From Auanema rhodensis (taxonomy: Eukaryota; Nematoda; Chromadorea; Rhabditida; Rhabditidae): DNA of 64,000 nucleotides. Positions 38,917 through 53,876 of this stretch are shown here, one piece after another. Under the pieces are notes generated by a model that was not told where the DNA came from, made no database searches, and saw only the letters and a program-made list of their open reading frames with translations. Position numbers and translations under genes: made by a program. Location of the stretch: the NCBI GenBank assembly GCA_964057225.1, contig OZ059898.1, positions 20,127,267 to 20,191,266 of the forward strand. The letters run 5' to 3'. Every line of letters begins with the position of its first letter. Within the stretch, counting starts at the first letter, position 1.

Positions 38917-41900
38917 GTGTACACATGATGTGCACTTGGTATGTAACTCGCTTCACGTGAAAGATAAAGAGATGCGGTTTACAAAATTAGATTTCGCATG
39001 TCCATATTAGTCTAAAAACAAAGTTTTATTGATATTGGTGCATGGTAACCATGACTTTGAAATTTACGTGAACTTTAATTTATGCTAATTAAGTGTACAC
39101 GTGATGTGCACTTGGTATGTAACTCGCTTCACGTGAAAGATAAAGAGATGCGGTTTACAAAATTAGATTTCGCATGTCCATATTAGTCTAAAAACAAAGT
39201 TTTATTGATATTGGTGCATGGTAACTATGACTTTGAAATTTACGTGAACTTTAATTTATGCTAATTAAGTGTACACATGATGTGCACTTGGTATGTAACT
39301 CGCTTCACGTGAAAGATAAAGAGATGCGGTTTTCAAAATTAGATTCCTCATGTCCATATTAGTCTAAAAACGAATTTTTATTGATATTGATGCATGGTAA
39401 CCATGAGTTTGAAATTTACGTGAACTTTAATTTATGCTTATTAAGTGTACACGTGATGTGCACTTGGTATGTAACTCGCTTCACGTGAAAGATAAAGGGA
39501 TGCGGTTTTCAAAATTAGATTCCCCATGTCCATATTAGTCTAAAAACAAATTATTATTGATATTGGTGCATGGTAACCATGACTTTGAAATTTACGTGAA
39601 CTTTAATTTATGCTAATTAAGTGTACACATGATGTGCACTTGGTATGTAACTCGCTTCACGTGAAAGATAAAGAGATGCGGTTTACAAAATTAGATTTCG
39701 CATGTCCATATTAGTCTAAAAACAAATTTTTATTGATATTGGTGCATGGTAACCATGACTTTGAAATTTACGTGAACTTTAATTTATGCTAATTAAGTGT
39801 ACACATGATGTGCACTTGGTATGTAACTCGCTTCACGTGAAAGATAAAGAGATGCGGTTTTCAAAATTAGATTCCCCATGTCCATATTAGTCTAAAAACA
39901 AATTTTTATTAATATTGGTGCATGGTAACTATGACTTTGAAATTTACGTGAACTTCAATTTATGCTAATTAAGTGTACACATGATGTGCACTTGGTATGT
40001 AACTCGCTTCACGTGAAAGATAAAGAGATGCGGTTTACAAAATTAGATTTCGCATGTCCATATTAGTCTAAAAACAAAGTTTTATTGATATTGGTGCATG
40101 GTAACCATGACTTTGAAATTTACGTGAACTTTAATTTATGCTAATTAAGTGTACACGTGATGTGCACTTGGTATGTAACTCGCTTCACGTGAAAGATAAA
40201 GAGATGCGGTTTTCAAAATTAGATTCCGCATGTCCATATTAGTCTAAAAACAAATTTTTATTAATATTGGTGCATGGTAACTATGACTTTGAAATTTACG
40301 TGAACTTTAATTTATGCTAATTAAGTGTACACATGATGTGCACTTGGTATGTAACTCGCTTCACGTGAAAGATAAAGAGATGCGGTTTTCAAAATTAGAT
40401 TCCTCATGTCCATATTAGTCTAAAAACGAATTTTTATTGATATTGATGCATGGTAACCATGAGTTTGAAATTTACGTGAACTTTAATTTATGCTTATTAA
40501 GTGTACACGTGATGTGCACTTGGTATGTAACTCGCTTCACGTGAAAGATAAAGGGATGCGGTTTTCAAAATTAGATTCCCCATGTCCATATTAGTCTAAA
40601 AACAAATTATTATTGATATTGGTGCATGGTAACCATGACTTTGAAATTTACGTGAACTTTAATTTATGCTTATTAAGTGTACACGTGATGTGCACTTGGT
40701 ATGTAACTCGCTTCACGTGAAAGATAAAGGGATGCGGTTTTCAAAATTAGATTCCCCATGTCCATATTAGTCTAAAAACAAATTATTATTGATATTGGTG
40801 CATGGTAACCATGACTTTGAAATTTACGTGAACTTTAATTTATGCTAATTAAGTGTACACATGATGTGCACTTGGTATGTAACTCGCTTCACGTGAAAGA
40901 TAAAGAGATGCGGTTCACAAAATTAGATTTCGCATGTCCATATTAGTCTAAAAACAAATTTTTATTGATATTGGTGCATGGTAACCATGACTTTGAAATT
41001 TACGTGAACTTTAATTTATGCTAATTAAGTGTACACATGATGTGCACTTGGTATGTAACTCGCTTCACGTGAAAGATAAAGAGATGCGGTTTTCAAAATT
41101 AGATTCCCCATGTCCATATTAGTCTAAAAACAAATTTTTATTAATATTGGTGCATGGTAACTATGACTTTGAAATTTACGTGAACTTCAATTTATGCTAA
41201 TTAAGTGTACACATGATGTGCACTTGGTATGTAACTCGCTTCACGTGAAAGATAAAGAGATGCGGTTTACAAAATTAGATTTCGCATGTCCATATTAGTC
41301 TAAAAACAAAGTTTTATTGATATTGGTGCATGGTAACCATGACTTTGAAATTTACGTGAACTTTAATTTATGCTAATTAAGTGTACACGTGATGTGCACT
41401 TGGTATGTAACTCGCTTCACGTGAAAGATAAAGAGATGCGGTTTTCAAAATTAGATTCCGCATGTCCATATTAGTCTAAAAACAAATTTTTATTAATATT
41501 GGTGCATGGTAACTATGACTTTGAAATTTACGTGAACTTTAATTTATGCTAATTAAGTGTACACATGATGTGCACTTGGTATGTAACTCGCTTCACGTGA
41601 AAGATAAAGAGATGCGGTTTTCAAAATTAGATTCCTCATGTCCATATTAGTCTAAAAACGAATTTTTATTGATATTGATGCATGGTAACCATGAGTTTGA
41701 AATTTACGTGAACTTTAATTTATGCTTATTAAGTGTACACGTGATGTGCACTTGGTATGTAACTCGCTTCACGTGAAAGATAAAGGAATGCGGTTTTCAA
41801 AATTAGATTCCCCATGTCCATATTAGTCTAAAAACAAATTATTATTGATATTGGTGCATGGTAACCATGACTTTGAAATTTACGTGAACTTTAATTTATG

Positions 41901-43316
41901 CTAATTAAGTGTACACATGATGTGCACTTGGTATGTAACTCGCTTCACGTGAAAGATAAAGAGATGCGGTTTACAAAATTAGATTTCGCATGTCCATATT
42001 AGTCTAAAAACAAATTTTTATTGATATTGGTGCATGGTAACCATGACTTTGAAATTTACGTGAACTTTAATTTATGCTAATTAAGTGTACACATGATGTG
42101 CACTTGGTATGTAACTCGCTTCACGTGAAAGATAAAGAGATGCGGTTTACAAAATTAGATTTCGCATGTCCATATTAGTCTAAAAACAAAGTTTTATTGA
42201 TATTGGTGCATGGTAACCATGACTTTGAAATTTACGTGAACTTTAATTTATGCTAATTAAGTGTACACGTGATGTGCACTTGGTATGTAACTCGCTTCAC
42301 GTGAAAGATAAAGAGATGCGGTTTTCAAAATTAGATTCCGCATGTCCATATTAGTCTAAAAACAAATTTTTATTAATATTGGTGCATGGTAACTATGACT
42401 TTGAAATTTACGTGAACTTCAATTTATGCTAATTAAGTGTACACATGATGTGCACTTGGTATGTAACTCGCTTCACGTGAAAGATAAAGAGATGCGGTTT
42501 ACAAAATTAGATTTCGCATGTCCATATTAGTCTAAAAACAAAGTTTTATTGATATTGGTGCATGGTAACCATGACTTTGAAATTTACGTGAACTTTAATT
42601 TATGCTAATTAAGTGTACACGTGATGTGCACTTGGTATGTAACTCGCTTCACGTGAAAGATAAAGAGATGCGGTTTTCAAAATTAGATTCCGCATGTCCA
42701 TATTAGTCTAAAAACAAATTTTTATTAATATTGGTGCATGGTAACTATGACTTTGAAATTTACGTGAACTTTAATTTATGCTAATTAAGTGTACACATGA
42801 TGTGCACTTGGTATGTAACTCGCTTCACGTGAAAGATAAAGAGATGCGGTTTTCAAAATTAGATTCCTCATGTCCATATTAGTCTAAAAACGAATTTTTA
42901 TTGATATTGATGCATGGTAACCATGAGTTTGAAATTTACGTGAACTTTAATTTATGCTTATTAAGTGTACACGTGATGTGCACTTGGTATGTAACTCGCT
43001 TCACGTGAAAGATAAAGGGATGCGGTTTTCAAAATTAGATTCCCCATGTCCATATTAGTCTAAAAACAAATTATTATTGATATTGGTGCATGGTAACCAT
43101 GACTTTGAAATTTACGTGAACTTTAATTTATGCTAATTAAGTGTACACATGATGTGCACTTGGTATGTAACTCGCTTCACGTGAAAGATAAAGAGATGCG
43201 GTTTACAAAATTAGATTTCGCATGTCCATATTAGTCTAAAAACAAATTTTTATTGATATTGGTGCATGGTAACCATGACTTTGAAATTTACGTGAACTTT
43301 AATTTATGCTAATTAA
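38917..43316 (+). repeat. Satellite B 25-monomer duplicated block, copy 1
   Basis: Twenty-five consecutive monomers have the same type order as 44,197-48,596 at an offset of 5,280 bp (30 monomers). The rare AAAGGAATGCGG (usual AAAGGGATGCGG) lies in both copies exactly 5,280 bases apart (41,785 and 47,065). The only difference I noticed is GGTTCACAAAA at 40,914 against GGTTTACAAAA at 46,194. Inside the block, 5- to 7-monomer HORs built around the CATGAG / AAAGGG landmark pair are visible. Confidence 0.9.
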
Positions 43317-44196
43317 GTGTACACATGATGTGCACTTGGTATGTAACTCGCTTCACGTGAAAGATAAAGAGATGCGGTTTACAAAATTAGATTTCGCATG
43401 TCCATATTAGTCTAAAAACAAAGTTTTATTGATATTGGTGCATGGTAACCATGACTTTGAAATTTACGTGAACTTTAATTTATGCTAATTAAGTGTACAC
43501 GTGATGTGCACTTGGTATGTAACTCGCTTAACGTGAAAGATAAAGAGATGCGGTTTTCAAAATTAGATTCCGCATGTCCATATTAGTCTAAAAACAAATT
43601 TTTATTAATATTGGTGCATGGTAACTATGACTTTGAAATTTACGTGAACTTTAATTTATGCTAATTAAGTGTACACATGATGTGCACTTGGTATGTAACT
43701 CGCTTCACGTGAAAGATAAAGAGATGCGGTTTTCAAAATTAGATTCCGCATGTCCATATTAGTCTAAAAACAAATTTTTATTGATATTGGTGCATGGTAA
43801 CCATGACTTTGAAATTTACGTGAACTTTAATTTATGCTAATTAAGTGTACACGTGATGTGCACTTGGTATGTAACTCGCTTCACGTGAAAGATAAAGAGA
43901 TGCGGTTTTCAAAATTAGATTCCCCATGTCCATATTAGTCTAAAAACAAATTTTTATTGATATTGGTGCATGGTAACTATGACTTTGAAATTTACGTGAA
44001 CTTTAATTTATGCTAATTAAGTGTACACATGATGTGCACTTGGTATGTAACTCGCTTCACGTCAAAGATAAAGAGATGCGGTTTTCAAAATTAGATTCCT
44101 CATGTCCATATTAGTCTAAAAACAAATTTTTATTGATATTGGTGCATGGTAACCATGACTTTGAAATTTACGTGAACTTTAATTTATGCTAATTAA
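43317..44196 (+). repeat. Satellite B five monomers between the duplicated blocks
   Basis: Five monomers separate the two 25-monomer copies and have no counterpart at the 5,280-bp offset. One has CGCTTAACGTG (about 43,530) and the last has CACGTCAAAG (about 44,061). The first four reappear in order within 52,293-53,876, where nine monomers match 42,437-44,020 at an offset of 9,856 bp (56 monomers). Confidence 0.82.
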
Positions 44197-47100
44197 GTGT
44201 ACACATGATGTGCACTTGGTATGTAACTCGCTTCACGTGAAAGATAAAGAGATGCGGTTTACAAAATTAGATTTCGCATGTCCATATTAGTCTAAAAACA
44301 AAGTTTTATTGATATTGGTGCATGGTAACCATGACTTTGAAATTTACGTGAACTTTAATTTATGCTAATTAAGTGTACACGTGATGTGCACTTGGTATGT
44401 AACTCGCTTCACGTGAAAGATAAAGAGATGCGGTTTACAAAATTAGATTTCGCATGTCCATATTAGTCTAAAAACAAAGTTTTATTGATATTGGTGCATG
44501 GTAACTATGACTTTGAAATTTACGTGAACTTTAATTTATGCTAATTAAGTGTACACATGATGTGCACTTGGTATGTAACTCGCTTCACGTGAAAGATAAA
44601 GAGATGCGGTTTTCAAAATTAGATTCCTCATGTCCATATTAGTCTAAAAACGAATTTTTATTGATATTGATGCATGGTAACCATGAGTTTGAAATTTACG
44701 TGAACTTTAATTTATGCTTATTAAGTGTACACGTGATGTGCACTTGGTATGTAACTCGCTTCACGTGAAAGATAAAGGGATGCGGTTTTCAAAATTAGAT
44801 TCCCCATGTCCATATTAGTCTAAAAACAAATTATTATTGATATTGGTGCATGGTAACCATGACTTTGAAATTTACGTGAACTTTAATTTATGCTAATTAA
44901 GTGTACACATGATGTGCACTTGGTATGTAACTCGCTTCACGTGAAAGATAAAGAGATGCGGTTTACAAAATTAGATTTCGCATGTCCATATTAGTCTAAA
45001 AACAAATTTTTATTGATATTGGTGCATGGTAACCATGACTTTGAAATTTACGTGAACTTTAATTTATGCTAATTAAGTGTACACATGATGTGCACTTGGT
45101 ATGTAACTCGCTTCACGTGAAAGATAAAGAGATGCGGTTTTCAAAATTAGATTCCCCATGTCCATATTAGTCTAAAAACAAATTTTTATTAATATTGGTG
45201 CATGGTAACTATGACTTTGAAATTTACGTGAACTTCAATTTATGCTAATTAAGTGTACACATGATGTGCACTTGGTATGTAACTCGCTTCACGTGAAAGA
45301 TAAAGAGATGCGGTTTACAAAATTAGATTTCGCATGTCCATATTAGTCTAAAAACAAAGTTTTATTGATATTGGTGCATGGTAACCATGACTTTGAAATT
45401 TACGTGAACTTTAATTTATGCTAATTAAGTGTACACGTGATGTGCACTTGGTATGTAACTCGCTTCACGTGAAAGATAAAGAGATGCGGTTTTCAAAATT
45501 AGATTCCGCATGTCCATATTAGTCTAAAAACAAATTTTTATTAATATTGGTGCATGGTAACTATGACTTTGAAATTTACGTGAACTTTAATTTATGCTAA
45601 TTAAGTGTACACATGATGTGCACTTGGTATGTAACTCGCTTCACGTGAAAGATAAAGAGATGCGGTTTTCAAAATTAGATTCCTCATGTCCATATTAGTC
45701 TAAAAACGAATTTTTATTGATATTGATGCATGGTAACCATGAGTTTGAAATTTACGTGAACTTTAATTTATGCTTATTAAGTGTACACGTGATGTGCACT
45801 TGGTATGTAACTCGCTTCACGTGAAAGATAAAGGGATGCGGTTTTCAAAATTAGATTCCCCATGTCCATATTAGTCTAAAAACAAATTATTATTGATATT
45901 GGTGCATGGTAACCATGACTTTGAAATTTACGTGAACTTTAATTTATGCTTATTAAGTGTACACGTGATGTGCACTTGGTATGTAACTCGCTTCACGTGA
46001 AAGATAAAGGGATGCGGTTTTCAAAATTAGATTCCCCATGTCCATATTAGTCTAAAAACAAATTATTATTGATATTGGTGCATGGTAACCATGACTTTGA
46101 AATTTACGTGAACTTTAATTTATGCTAATTAAGTGTACACATGATGTGCACTTGGTATGTAACTCGCTTCACGTGAAAGATAAAGAGATGCGGTTTACAA
46201 AATTAGATTTCGCATGTCCATATTAGTCTAAAAACAAATTTTTATTGATATTGGTGCATGGTAACCATGACTTTGAAATTTACGTGAACTTTAATTTATG
46301 CTAATTAAGTGTACACATGATGTGCACTTGGTATGTAACTCGCTTCACGTGAAAGATAAAGAGATGCGGTTTTCAAAATTAGATTCCCCATGTCCATATT
46401 AGTCTAAAAACAAATTTTTATTAATATTGGTGCATGGTAACTATGACTTTGAAATTTACGTGAACTTCAATTTATGCTAATTAAGTGTACACATGATGTG
46501 CACTTGGTATGTAACTCGCTTCACGTGAAAGATAAAGAGATGCGGTTTACAAAATTAGATTTCGCATGTCCATATTAGTCTAAAAACAAAGTTTTATTGA
46601 TATTGGTGCATGGTAACCATGACTTTGAAATTTACGTGAACTTTAATTTATGCTAATTAAGTGTACACGTGATGTGCACTTGGTATGTAACTCGCTTCAC
46701 GTGAAAGATAAAGAGATGCGGTTTTCAAAATTAGATTCCGCATGTCCATATTAGTCTAAAAACAAATTTTTATTAATATTGGTGCATGGTAACTATGACT
46801 TTGAAATTTACGTGAACTTTAATTTATGCTAATTAAGTGTACACATGATGTGCACTTGGTATGTAACTCGCTTCACGTGAAAGATAAAGAGATGCGGTTT
46901 TCAAAATTAGATTCCTCATGTCCATATTAGTCTAAAAACGAATTTTTATTGATATTGATGCATGGTAACCATGAGTTTGAAATTTACGTGAACTTTAATT
47001 TATGCTTATTAAGTGTACACGTGATGTGCACTTGGTATGTAACTCGCTTCACGTGAAAGATAAAGGAATGCGGTTTTCAAAATTAGATTCCCCATGTCCA

Positions 47101-48596
47101 TATTAGTCTAAAAACAAATTATTATTGATATTGGTGCATGGTAACCATGACTTTGAAATTTACGTGAACTTTAATTTATGCTAATTAAGTGTACACATGA
47201 TGTGCACTTGGTATGTAACTCGCTTCACGTGAAAGATAAAGAGATGCGGTTTACAAAATTAGATTTCGCATGTCCATATTAGTCTAAAAACAAATTTTTA
47301 TTGATATTGGTGCATGGTAACCATGACTTTGAAATTTACGTGAACTTTAATTTATGCTAATTAAGTGTACACATGATGTGCACTTGGTATGTAACTCGCT
47401 TCACGTGAAAGATAAAGAGATGCGGTTTACAAAATTAGATTTCGCATGTCCATATTAGTCTAAAAACAAAGTTTTATTGATATTGGTGCATGGTAACCAT
47501 GACTTTGAAATTTACGTGAACTTTAATTTATGCTAATTAAGTGTACACGTGATGTGCACTTGGTATGTAACTCGCTTCACGTGAAAGATAAAGAGATGCG
47601 GTTTTCAAAATTAGATTCCGCATGTCCATATTAGTCTAAAAACAAATTTTTATTAATATTGGTGCATGGTAACTATGACTTTGAAATTTACGTGAACTTC
47701 AATTTATGCTAATTAAGTGTACACATGATGTGCACTTGGTATGTAACTCGCTTCACGTGAAAGATAAAGAGATGCGGTTTACAAAATTAGATTTCGCATG
47801 TCCATATTAGTCTAAAAACAAAGTTTTATTGATATTGGTGCATGGTAACCATGACTTTGAAATTTACGTGAACTTTAATTTATGCTAATTAAGTGTACAC
47901 GTGATGTGCACTTGGTATGTAACTCGCTTCACGTGAAAGATAAAGAGATGCGGTTTTCAAAATTAGATTCCGCATGTCCATATTAGTCTAAAAACAAATT
48001 TTTATTAATATTGGTGCATGGTAACTATGACTTTGAAATTTACGTGAACTTTAATTTATGCTAATTAAGTGTACACATGATGTGCACTTGGTATGTAACT
48101 CGCTTCACGTGAAAGATAAAGAGATGCGGTTTTCAAAATTAGATTCCTCATGTCCATATTAGTCTAAAAACGAATTTTTATTGATATTGATGCATGGTAA
48201 CCATGAGTTTGAAATTTACGTGAACTTTAATTTATGCTTATTAAGTGTACACGTGATGTGCACTTGGTATGTAACTCGCTTCACGTGAAAGATAAAGGGA
48301 TGCGGTTTTCAAAATTAGATTCCCCATGTCCATATTAGTCTAAAAACAAATTATTATTGATATTGGTGCATGGTAACCATGACTTTGAAATTTACGTGAA
48401 CTTTAATTTATGCTAATTAAGTGTACACATGATGTGCACTTGGTATGTAACTCGCTTCACGTGAAAGATAAAGAGATGCGGTTTACAAAATTAGATTTCG
48501 CATGTCCATATTAGTCTAAAAACAAATTTTTATTGATATTGGTGCATGGTAACCATGACTTTGAAATTTACGTGAACTTTAATTTATGCTAATTAA
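44197..48596 (+). repeat. Satellite B 25-monomer duplicated block, copy 2
   Basis: Near-identical copy of 38,917-43,316. Both boundaries are clean monomer boundaries: on either side the monomer types differ between the two copies. Two full 4.4-kb stretches with almost no differences imply a recent event, or collapse or misjoining in assembly. Confidence 0.9.
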
Positions 48597-51500
48597 GTGT
48601 ACACATGATGTGCACTTGGTATGTAACTCGCTTCACGTGAAAGATAAAGAGATGAGGTTTTCAAAATTAGATTCCGCATGTCCATATTAGTCTAAAAACA
48701 AATTTTTATTGATATTGGTGCATGGTAACCATGACTTTGAAATTTACGTGAACTTTAATTTATGCTAATTAAGTGTACACGTGATGTGCACTTGGTATGT
48801 AACTCGCTTCACGTGAAAGATAAAGAGATGCGGTTTTCAAAATTAGATTCCCCATGTCCATATTAGTCTAAAAACAAATTTTTATTGATATTGGTGCATG
48901 GTAACTATGACTTTGAAATTTACGTGAACTTTAATTTATGCTAATTAAGTGTACACATGATTTGCACTTGGTATGTAACTCGCTTCACGTCAAAGATAAA
49001 GAGATGCGGTTTTCAAAATTAGATTTCGTATGTCCATATTAGTCTAAAAACAAATTTTTATTGATATTGGTGCATGGTAACCATGACTTTGAAATTTACG
49101 TGAACTTTAATTTATGCTAATTAAGTGTACACATGATGTGCACTTGGTATGTAACTCGCTTCACGTGAAAGATAAAGAGATGCGGTTTTCAAAATCAGAT
49201 TTCGCATGTCCATATTAGTCTAAAAACAAATTTTTATTGATATTGGTGCATGGTAACCATGACTTTGAAATTTACGTGAACTTTAATTTATGCTAATTAA
49301 GTGTACACGTGATGTGCACTTGGTATGTAACTCGCTTCACGTGAAAGATAAAGAGATGCGGTTTTCAAAATTAGATTCCGCATGTCCATATTAGTCTAAA
49401 AACAAATTTTTATTAATATTGGTGCATGGTAACCATGACTTTTAAATTTACGTGTACTTTAATTTATGCTAATTAAGTGTACACGTGATGTGCACTTGGT
49501 ATGTAACTCGCTTAACGTGAAAGATAAAGAGATGCGGTTTTCAAAATTAGATTCCGCATGTCCATATTAGTCTAAAAACAAATTTTTATTAATATTGGTG
49601 CATGGTAACTATGACTTTGAAATTTACGTGAACTTTAATTTATGCTAATTAAGTGTACACATGATGTGCACTTGGTATGTAACTCGCTTCACGTGAAAGA
49701 TAAAGAGATGCGGTTTTCAAAATTAGATTCCGCATGTCCATATTAGTCTAAAAACAAATTTTTATTGATATTGGTGCATGGTAACCATGACTTTGAAATT
49801 TACGTGAACTTTAATTTATGCTAATTGAGTGTACACGTGATGTGCACTTGGTATGTAACTCGCTTCACGTGAAAGATAAAGAGATGCGGTTTTCAAAATT
49901 AGATTCCCCATGTCCATATTAGTCTAAAAACAAATTTTTATTGATATTGGTGCATGGTAACTATGACTTTGAAATTTACGTGAACTTTAATTTATGCTAA
50001 TTAAGTGTACACATGATGTGCACTTGGTATGTAACTCGCTTCACGTCAAAGATAAAGAGATGCGGTTTTCAAAATTAGATTTCGCATGTCCATATTAGTC
50101 TAAAAACAAATTTTTATTGATATTGGTGCATGGTAACCATGACTTTGAAATTTACGTGAACTTTAATTTATGCTAATTAAGTGTACACATGATGTGCACT
50201 TGGTATGTAACTCGCTTCACGTGAAAGATAAAGAGATGCGGTTTTCAAAATCAGATTTCGCATGTCCATATTAGTCTAAAAACAAATTTTTATTGATATT
50301 GGTGCATGGTAACCATGACTTTGAAATTTACGTGAACTTTAATTTATGCTAATTAAGTGTACACGTGATGTGCACTTGGTATGTAACTCGCTTCACGTGA
50401 AAGATAAAGAGATGCGGTTTTCAAAATTAGATTCCGCATGTTCATATTAGTCTAAAAACAAATTTTTATTGATATTGGTGCATGGTAACTATGACTTTGA
50501 AATTTACGTGAATTTTAATTTATGCTAATTAAGTGTACACATGATGTGCACTTGGTATGTAACTCGCTTCACGTCAAAGATAAAGAGATGCGGTTTTCAA
50601 AATTAGATTTCGCATGTCCATATTAGTCTAAAAACAAATTTTTATTGATATTGGTGCATGGTAACCATGACTTTGAAATTTACGTGAACTTTAATTTATG
50701 CTAATTAAGTGTACACGTGATGTGCACTTGGTATGTAACTCGCTTCACGTGAAAGATAAAGAGATGCGGTTTTCAAAATTAGATTCCGCATGTCCATATT
50801 AGTCTAAAAACAAATTTTTATTGATATTGGTGCATGGTAACCATGACTTTGAAATTTACGTGAACTTTAATTTATGCTAATTAAGTGTACACGTGATGTG
50901 CACTTGGTATGTAACTCGCTTCACGTGAAAGATAAAGAGATGCGGTTTTCAAAATTAGATTCCTCATGTCCATATTAGTCTAAAAACGAATTTTTATTGA
51001 TATTGATGCATGGTAACCATGACTTTGAAATTTACGTGAACTTTAATTTATGCTTATTAAGTGTACATGTGATGTGCACTTGGTATGTAACTCGCTTCAC
51101 GGGAAAGATAAAGGGATGCGGTTTTCAAGATTAGATTCCCCGTGTCCATATTAGTCTAAAAACAAATTTTTGTTGATATTGGTGGATGGTAACCATGACT
51201 TTGAAATTTACGTGAACTTTAATTTATGCTAATTAAGTGTACACGTGATGTGCACTTGGTATGTAACTCGCTTCACGTGAAAGATAAAGAGATTCGGTTT
51301 TCAAAATTAGATTCCCCATGTCCATATTAGTCTAAAAACAAATTTTTATTGATATTGGTGCATGGTAACCATGACTTTGAAATTTACGTGAACTTTAATT
51401 TATGCTAATTAAGTGTACTCGTGATGTGCACTTGGTATGTAACTCGCTTCACGTGAAAGATAAAGAGATGCGGTTTTCAAAATTAGATTCCTCATGTCCA

Positions 51501-52116
51501 TATTAGTCTAAAAACAAATTTTTATTGGTATTGGTGCATGGCAACTATGACTTTTAAATTTACGTGTACTTTAATTTATGCTAATTAAGTGTACACATGA
51601 TGTGCACTTGGTATGTAACTCGCTTCACGTCAAAGATAAAGAGATGCGGTTTTCAAAATTAGATTCCTCATGTCCATATTAGTCTAAAAACAAATTTTTA
51701 TTAATATTGGTGCATGGTAACCATGACTTTTAAATTTACGTGTACTTTAATTTATGCTAATTAAGTGTACACATGATGTGCACTTGGTATGTAACTCGCT
51801 TCACGTCAAAGATAAAGAGATGCGGTTTTCAAAATTAGATTCCTCATGTCCATATTAGTCTAAAAACAAATTTTTATTGGTATTGGTGCATGGCAACTAT
51901 GACTTTTAAATTTACGTGTACTTTAATTTATGCTAATTAAGTGTACACATGATGTGCACTTGGTATGTAACTCGCTTCACGTCAAAGATAAAGAGATGCG
52001 GTTTTCAAAATTAGATTCCTCATGTCCATATTAGTCTAAAAACAAATTTTTATTAATATTGGTGCATGGTAACCATGACTTTGAAATTTATGTGAACTTT
52101 AATTTATGCTAATTAA
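48597..52116 (+). repeat. Satellite B 20-monomer block, copy 1
   Basis: Contains a run of rare markers that recur in the same order in 53,525-56,692: ATGATTTGCAC (48,957), CTAATTGAG (49,821), CATGTTCATATT (50,438), CACGGGAAAG (51,099), GTACTCGTG (51,416) and AAATTTATGTGAAC (52,084). The first two recur at an offset of 4,928 bp and the rest at 4,576 bp. The last four monomers form a dimer HOR (352 bp) alternating GGTATTGG / GGCAACTATG with TTAATATTGG / GGTAACCATG. Confidence 0.9.
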
Positions 52117-53876
52117 GTGTACACATGATGTGCACTTGGTATGTAACTCGCTTCACGTGAAAGATAAAGAGATGCGGTTTTCAAAATTAGATTCCGCATG
52201 TCCATATTAGTCTAAAAACAAATTTTTATTAATATTGGTGCATGGTAACTATGACTTTGAAATTTACGTGAACTTCAATTTATGCTAATTAAGTGTACAC
52301 ATGATGTGCACTTGGTATGTAACTCGCTTCACGTGAAAGATAAAGAGATGCGGTTTACAAAATTAGATTTCGCATGTCCATATTAGTCTAAAAACAAAGT
52401 TTTATTGATATTGGTGCATGGTAACCATGACTTTGAAATTTACGTGAACTTTAATTTATGCTAATTAAGTGTACACGTGATGTGCACTTGGTATGTAACT
52501 CGCTTCACGTGAAAGATAAAGAGATGCGGTTTTCAAAATTAGATTCCGCATGTCCATATTAGTCTAAAAACAAATTTTTATTAATATTGGTGCATGGTAA
52601 CTATGACTTTGAAATTTACGTGAACTTTAATTTATGCTAATTAAGTGTACACATGATGTGCACTTGGTATGTAACTCGCTTCACGTGAAAGATAAAGAGA
52701 TGCGGTTTTCAAAATTAGATTCCTCATGTCCATATTAGTCTAAAAACGAATTTTTATTGATATTGATGCATGGTAACCATGAGTTTGAAATTTACGTGAA
52801 CTTTAATTTATGCTTATTAAGTGTACACGTGATGTGCACTTGGTATGTAACTCGCTTCACGTGAAAGATAAAGGGATGCGGTTTTCAAAATTAGATTCCC
52901 CATGTCCATATTAGTCTAAAAACAAATTATTATTGATATTGGTGCATGGTAACCATGACTTTGAAATTTACGTGAACTTTAATTTATGCTAATTAAGTGT
53001 ACACATGATGTGCACTTGGTATGTAACTCGCTTCACGTGAAAGATAAAGAGATGCGGTTTACAAAATTAGATTTCGCATGTCCATATTAGTCTAAAAACA
53101 AATTTTTATTGATATTGGTGCATGGTAACCATGACTTTGAAATTTACGTGAACTTTAATTTATGCTAATTAAGTGTACACATGATGTGCACTTGGTATGT
53201 AACTCGCTTCACGTGAAAGATAAAGAGATGCGGTTTACAAAATTAGATTTCGCATGTCCATATTAGTCTAAAAACAAAGTTTTATTGATATTGGTGCATG
53301 GTAACCATGACTTTGAAATTTACGTGAACTTTAATTTATGCTAATTAAGTGTACACGTGATGTGCACTTGGTATGTAACTCGCTTAACGTGAAAGATAAA
53401 GAGATGCGGTTTTCAAAATTAGATTCCGCATGTCCATATTAGTCTAAAAACAAATTTTTATTAATATTGGTGCATGGTAACTATGACTTTGAAATTTACG
53501 TGAACTTTAATTTATGCTAATTAAGTGTACACATGATGTGCACTTGGTATGTAACTCGCTTCACGTGAAAGATAAAGAGATGCGGTTTTCAAAATTAGAT
53601 TCCGCATGTCCATATTAGTCTAAAAACAAATTTTTATTGATATTGGTGCATGGTAACCATGACTTTGAAATTTACGTGAACTTTAATTTATGCTAATTAA
53701 GTGTACACGTGATGTGCACTTGGTATGTAACTCGCTTCACGTGAAAGATAAAGAGATGCGGTTTTCAAAATTAGATTCCCCATGTCCATATTAGTCTAAA
53801 AACAAATTTTTATTGATATTGGTGCATGGTAACTATGACTTTGAAATTTACGTGAACTTTAATTTATGCTAATTAA
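52117..53876 (+). repeat. Satellite B copy of the 42,437-44,020 segment
   Basis: From 52,293 to 53,876 nine monomers follow the type order of 42,437-44,020 (offset 9,856 bp), including the rare CGCTTAACGTG monomer at 53,349. The two rightmost (53,525-53,876) also match 48,597-48,948, so the segment joins two duplicated families seamlessly and in register. The private GATGAGGTTTTC of 48,652 is absent here. Confidence 0.82.
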
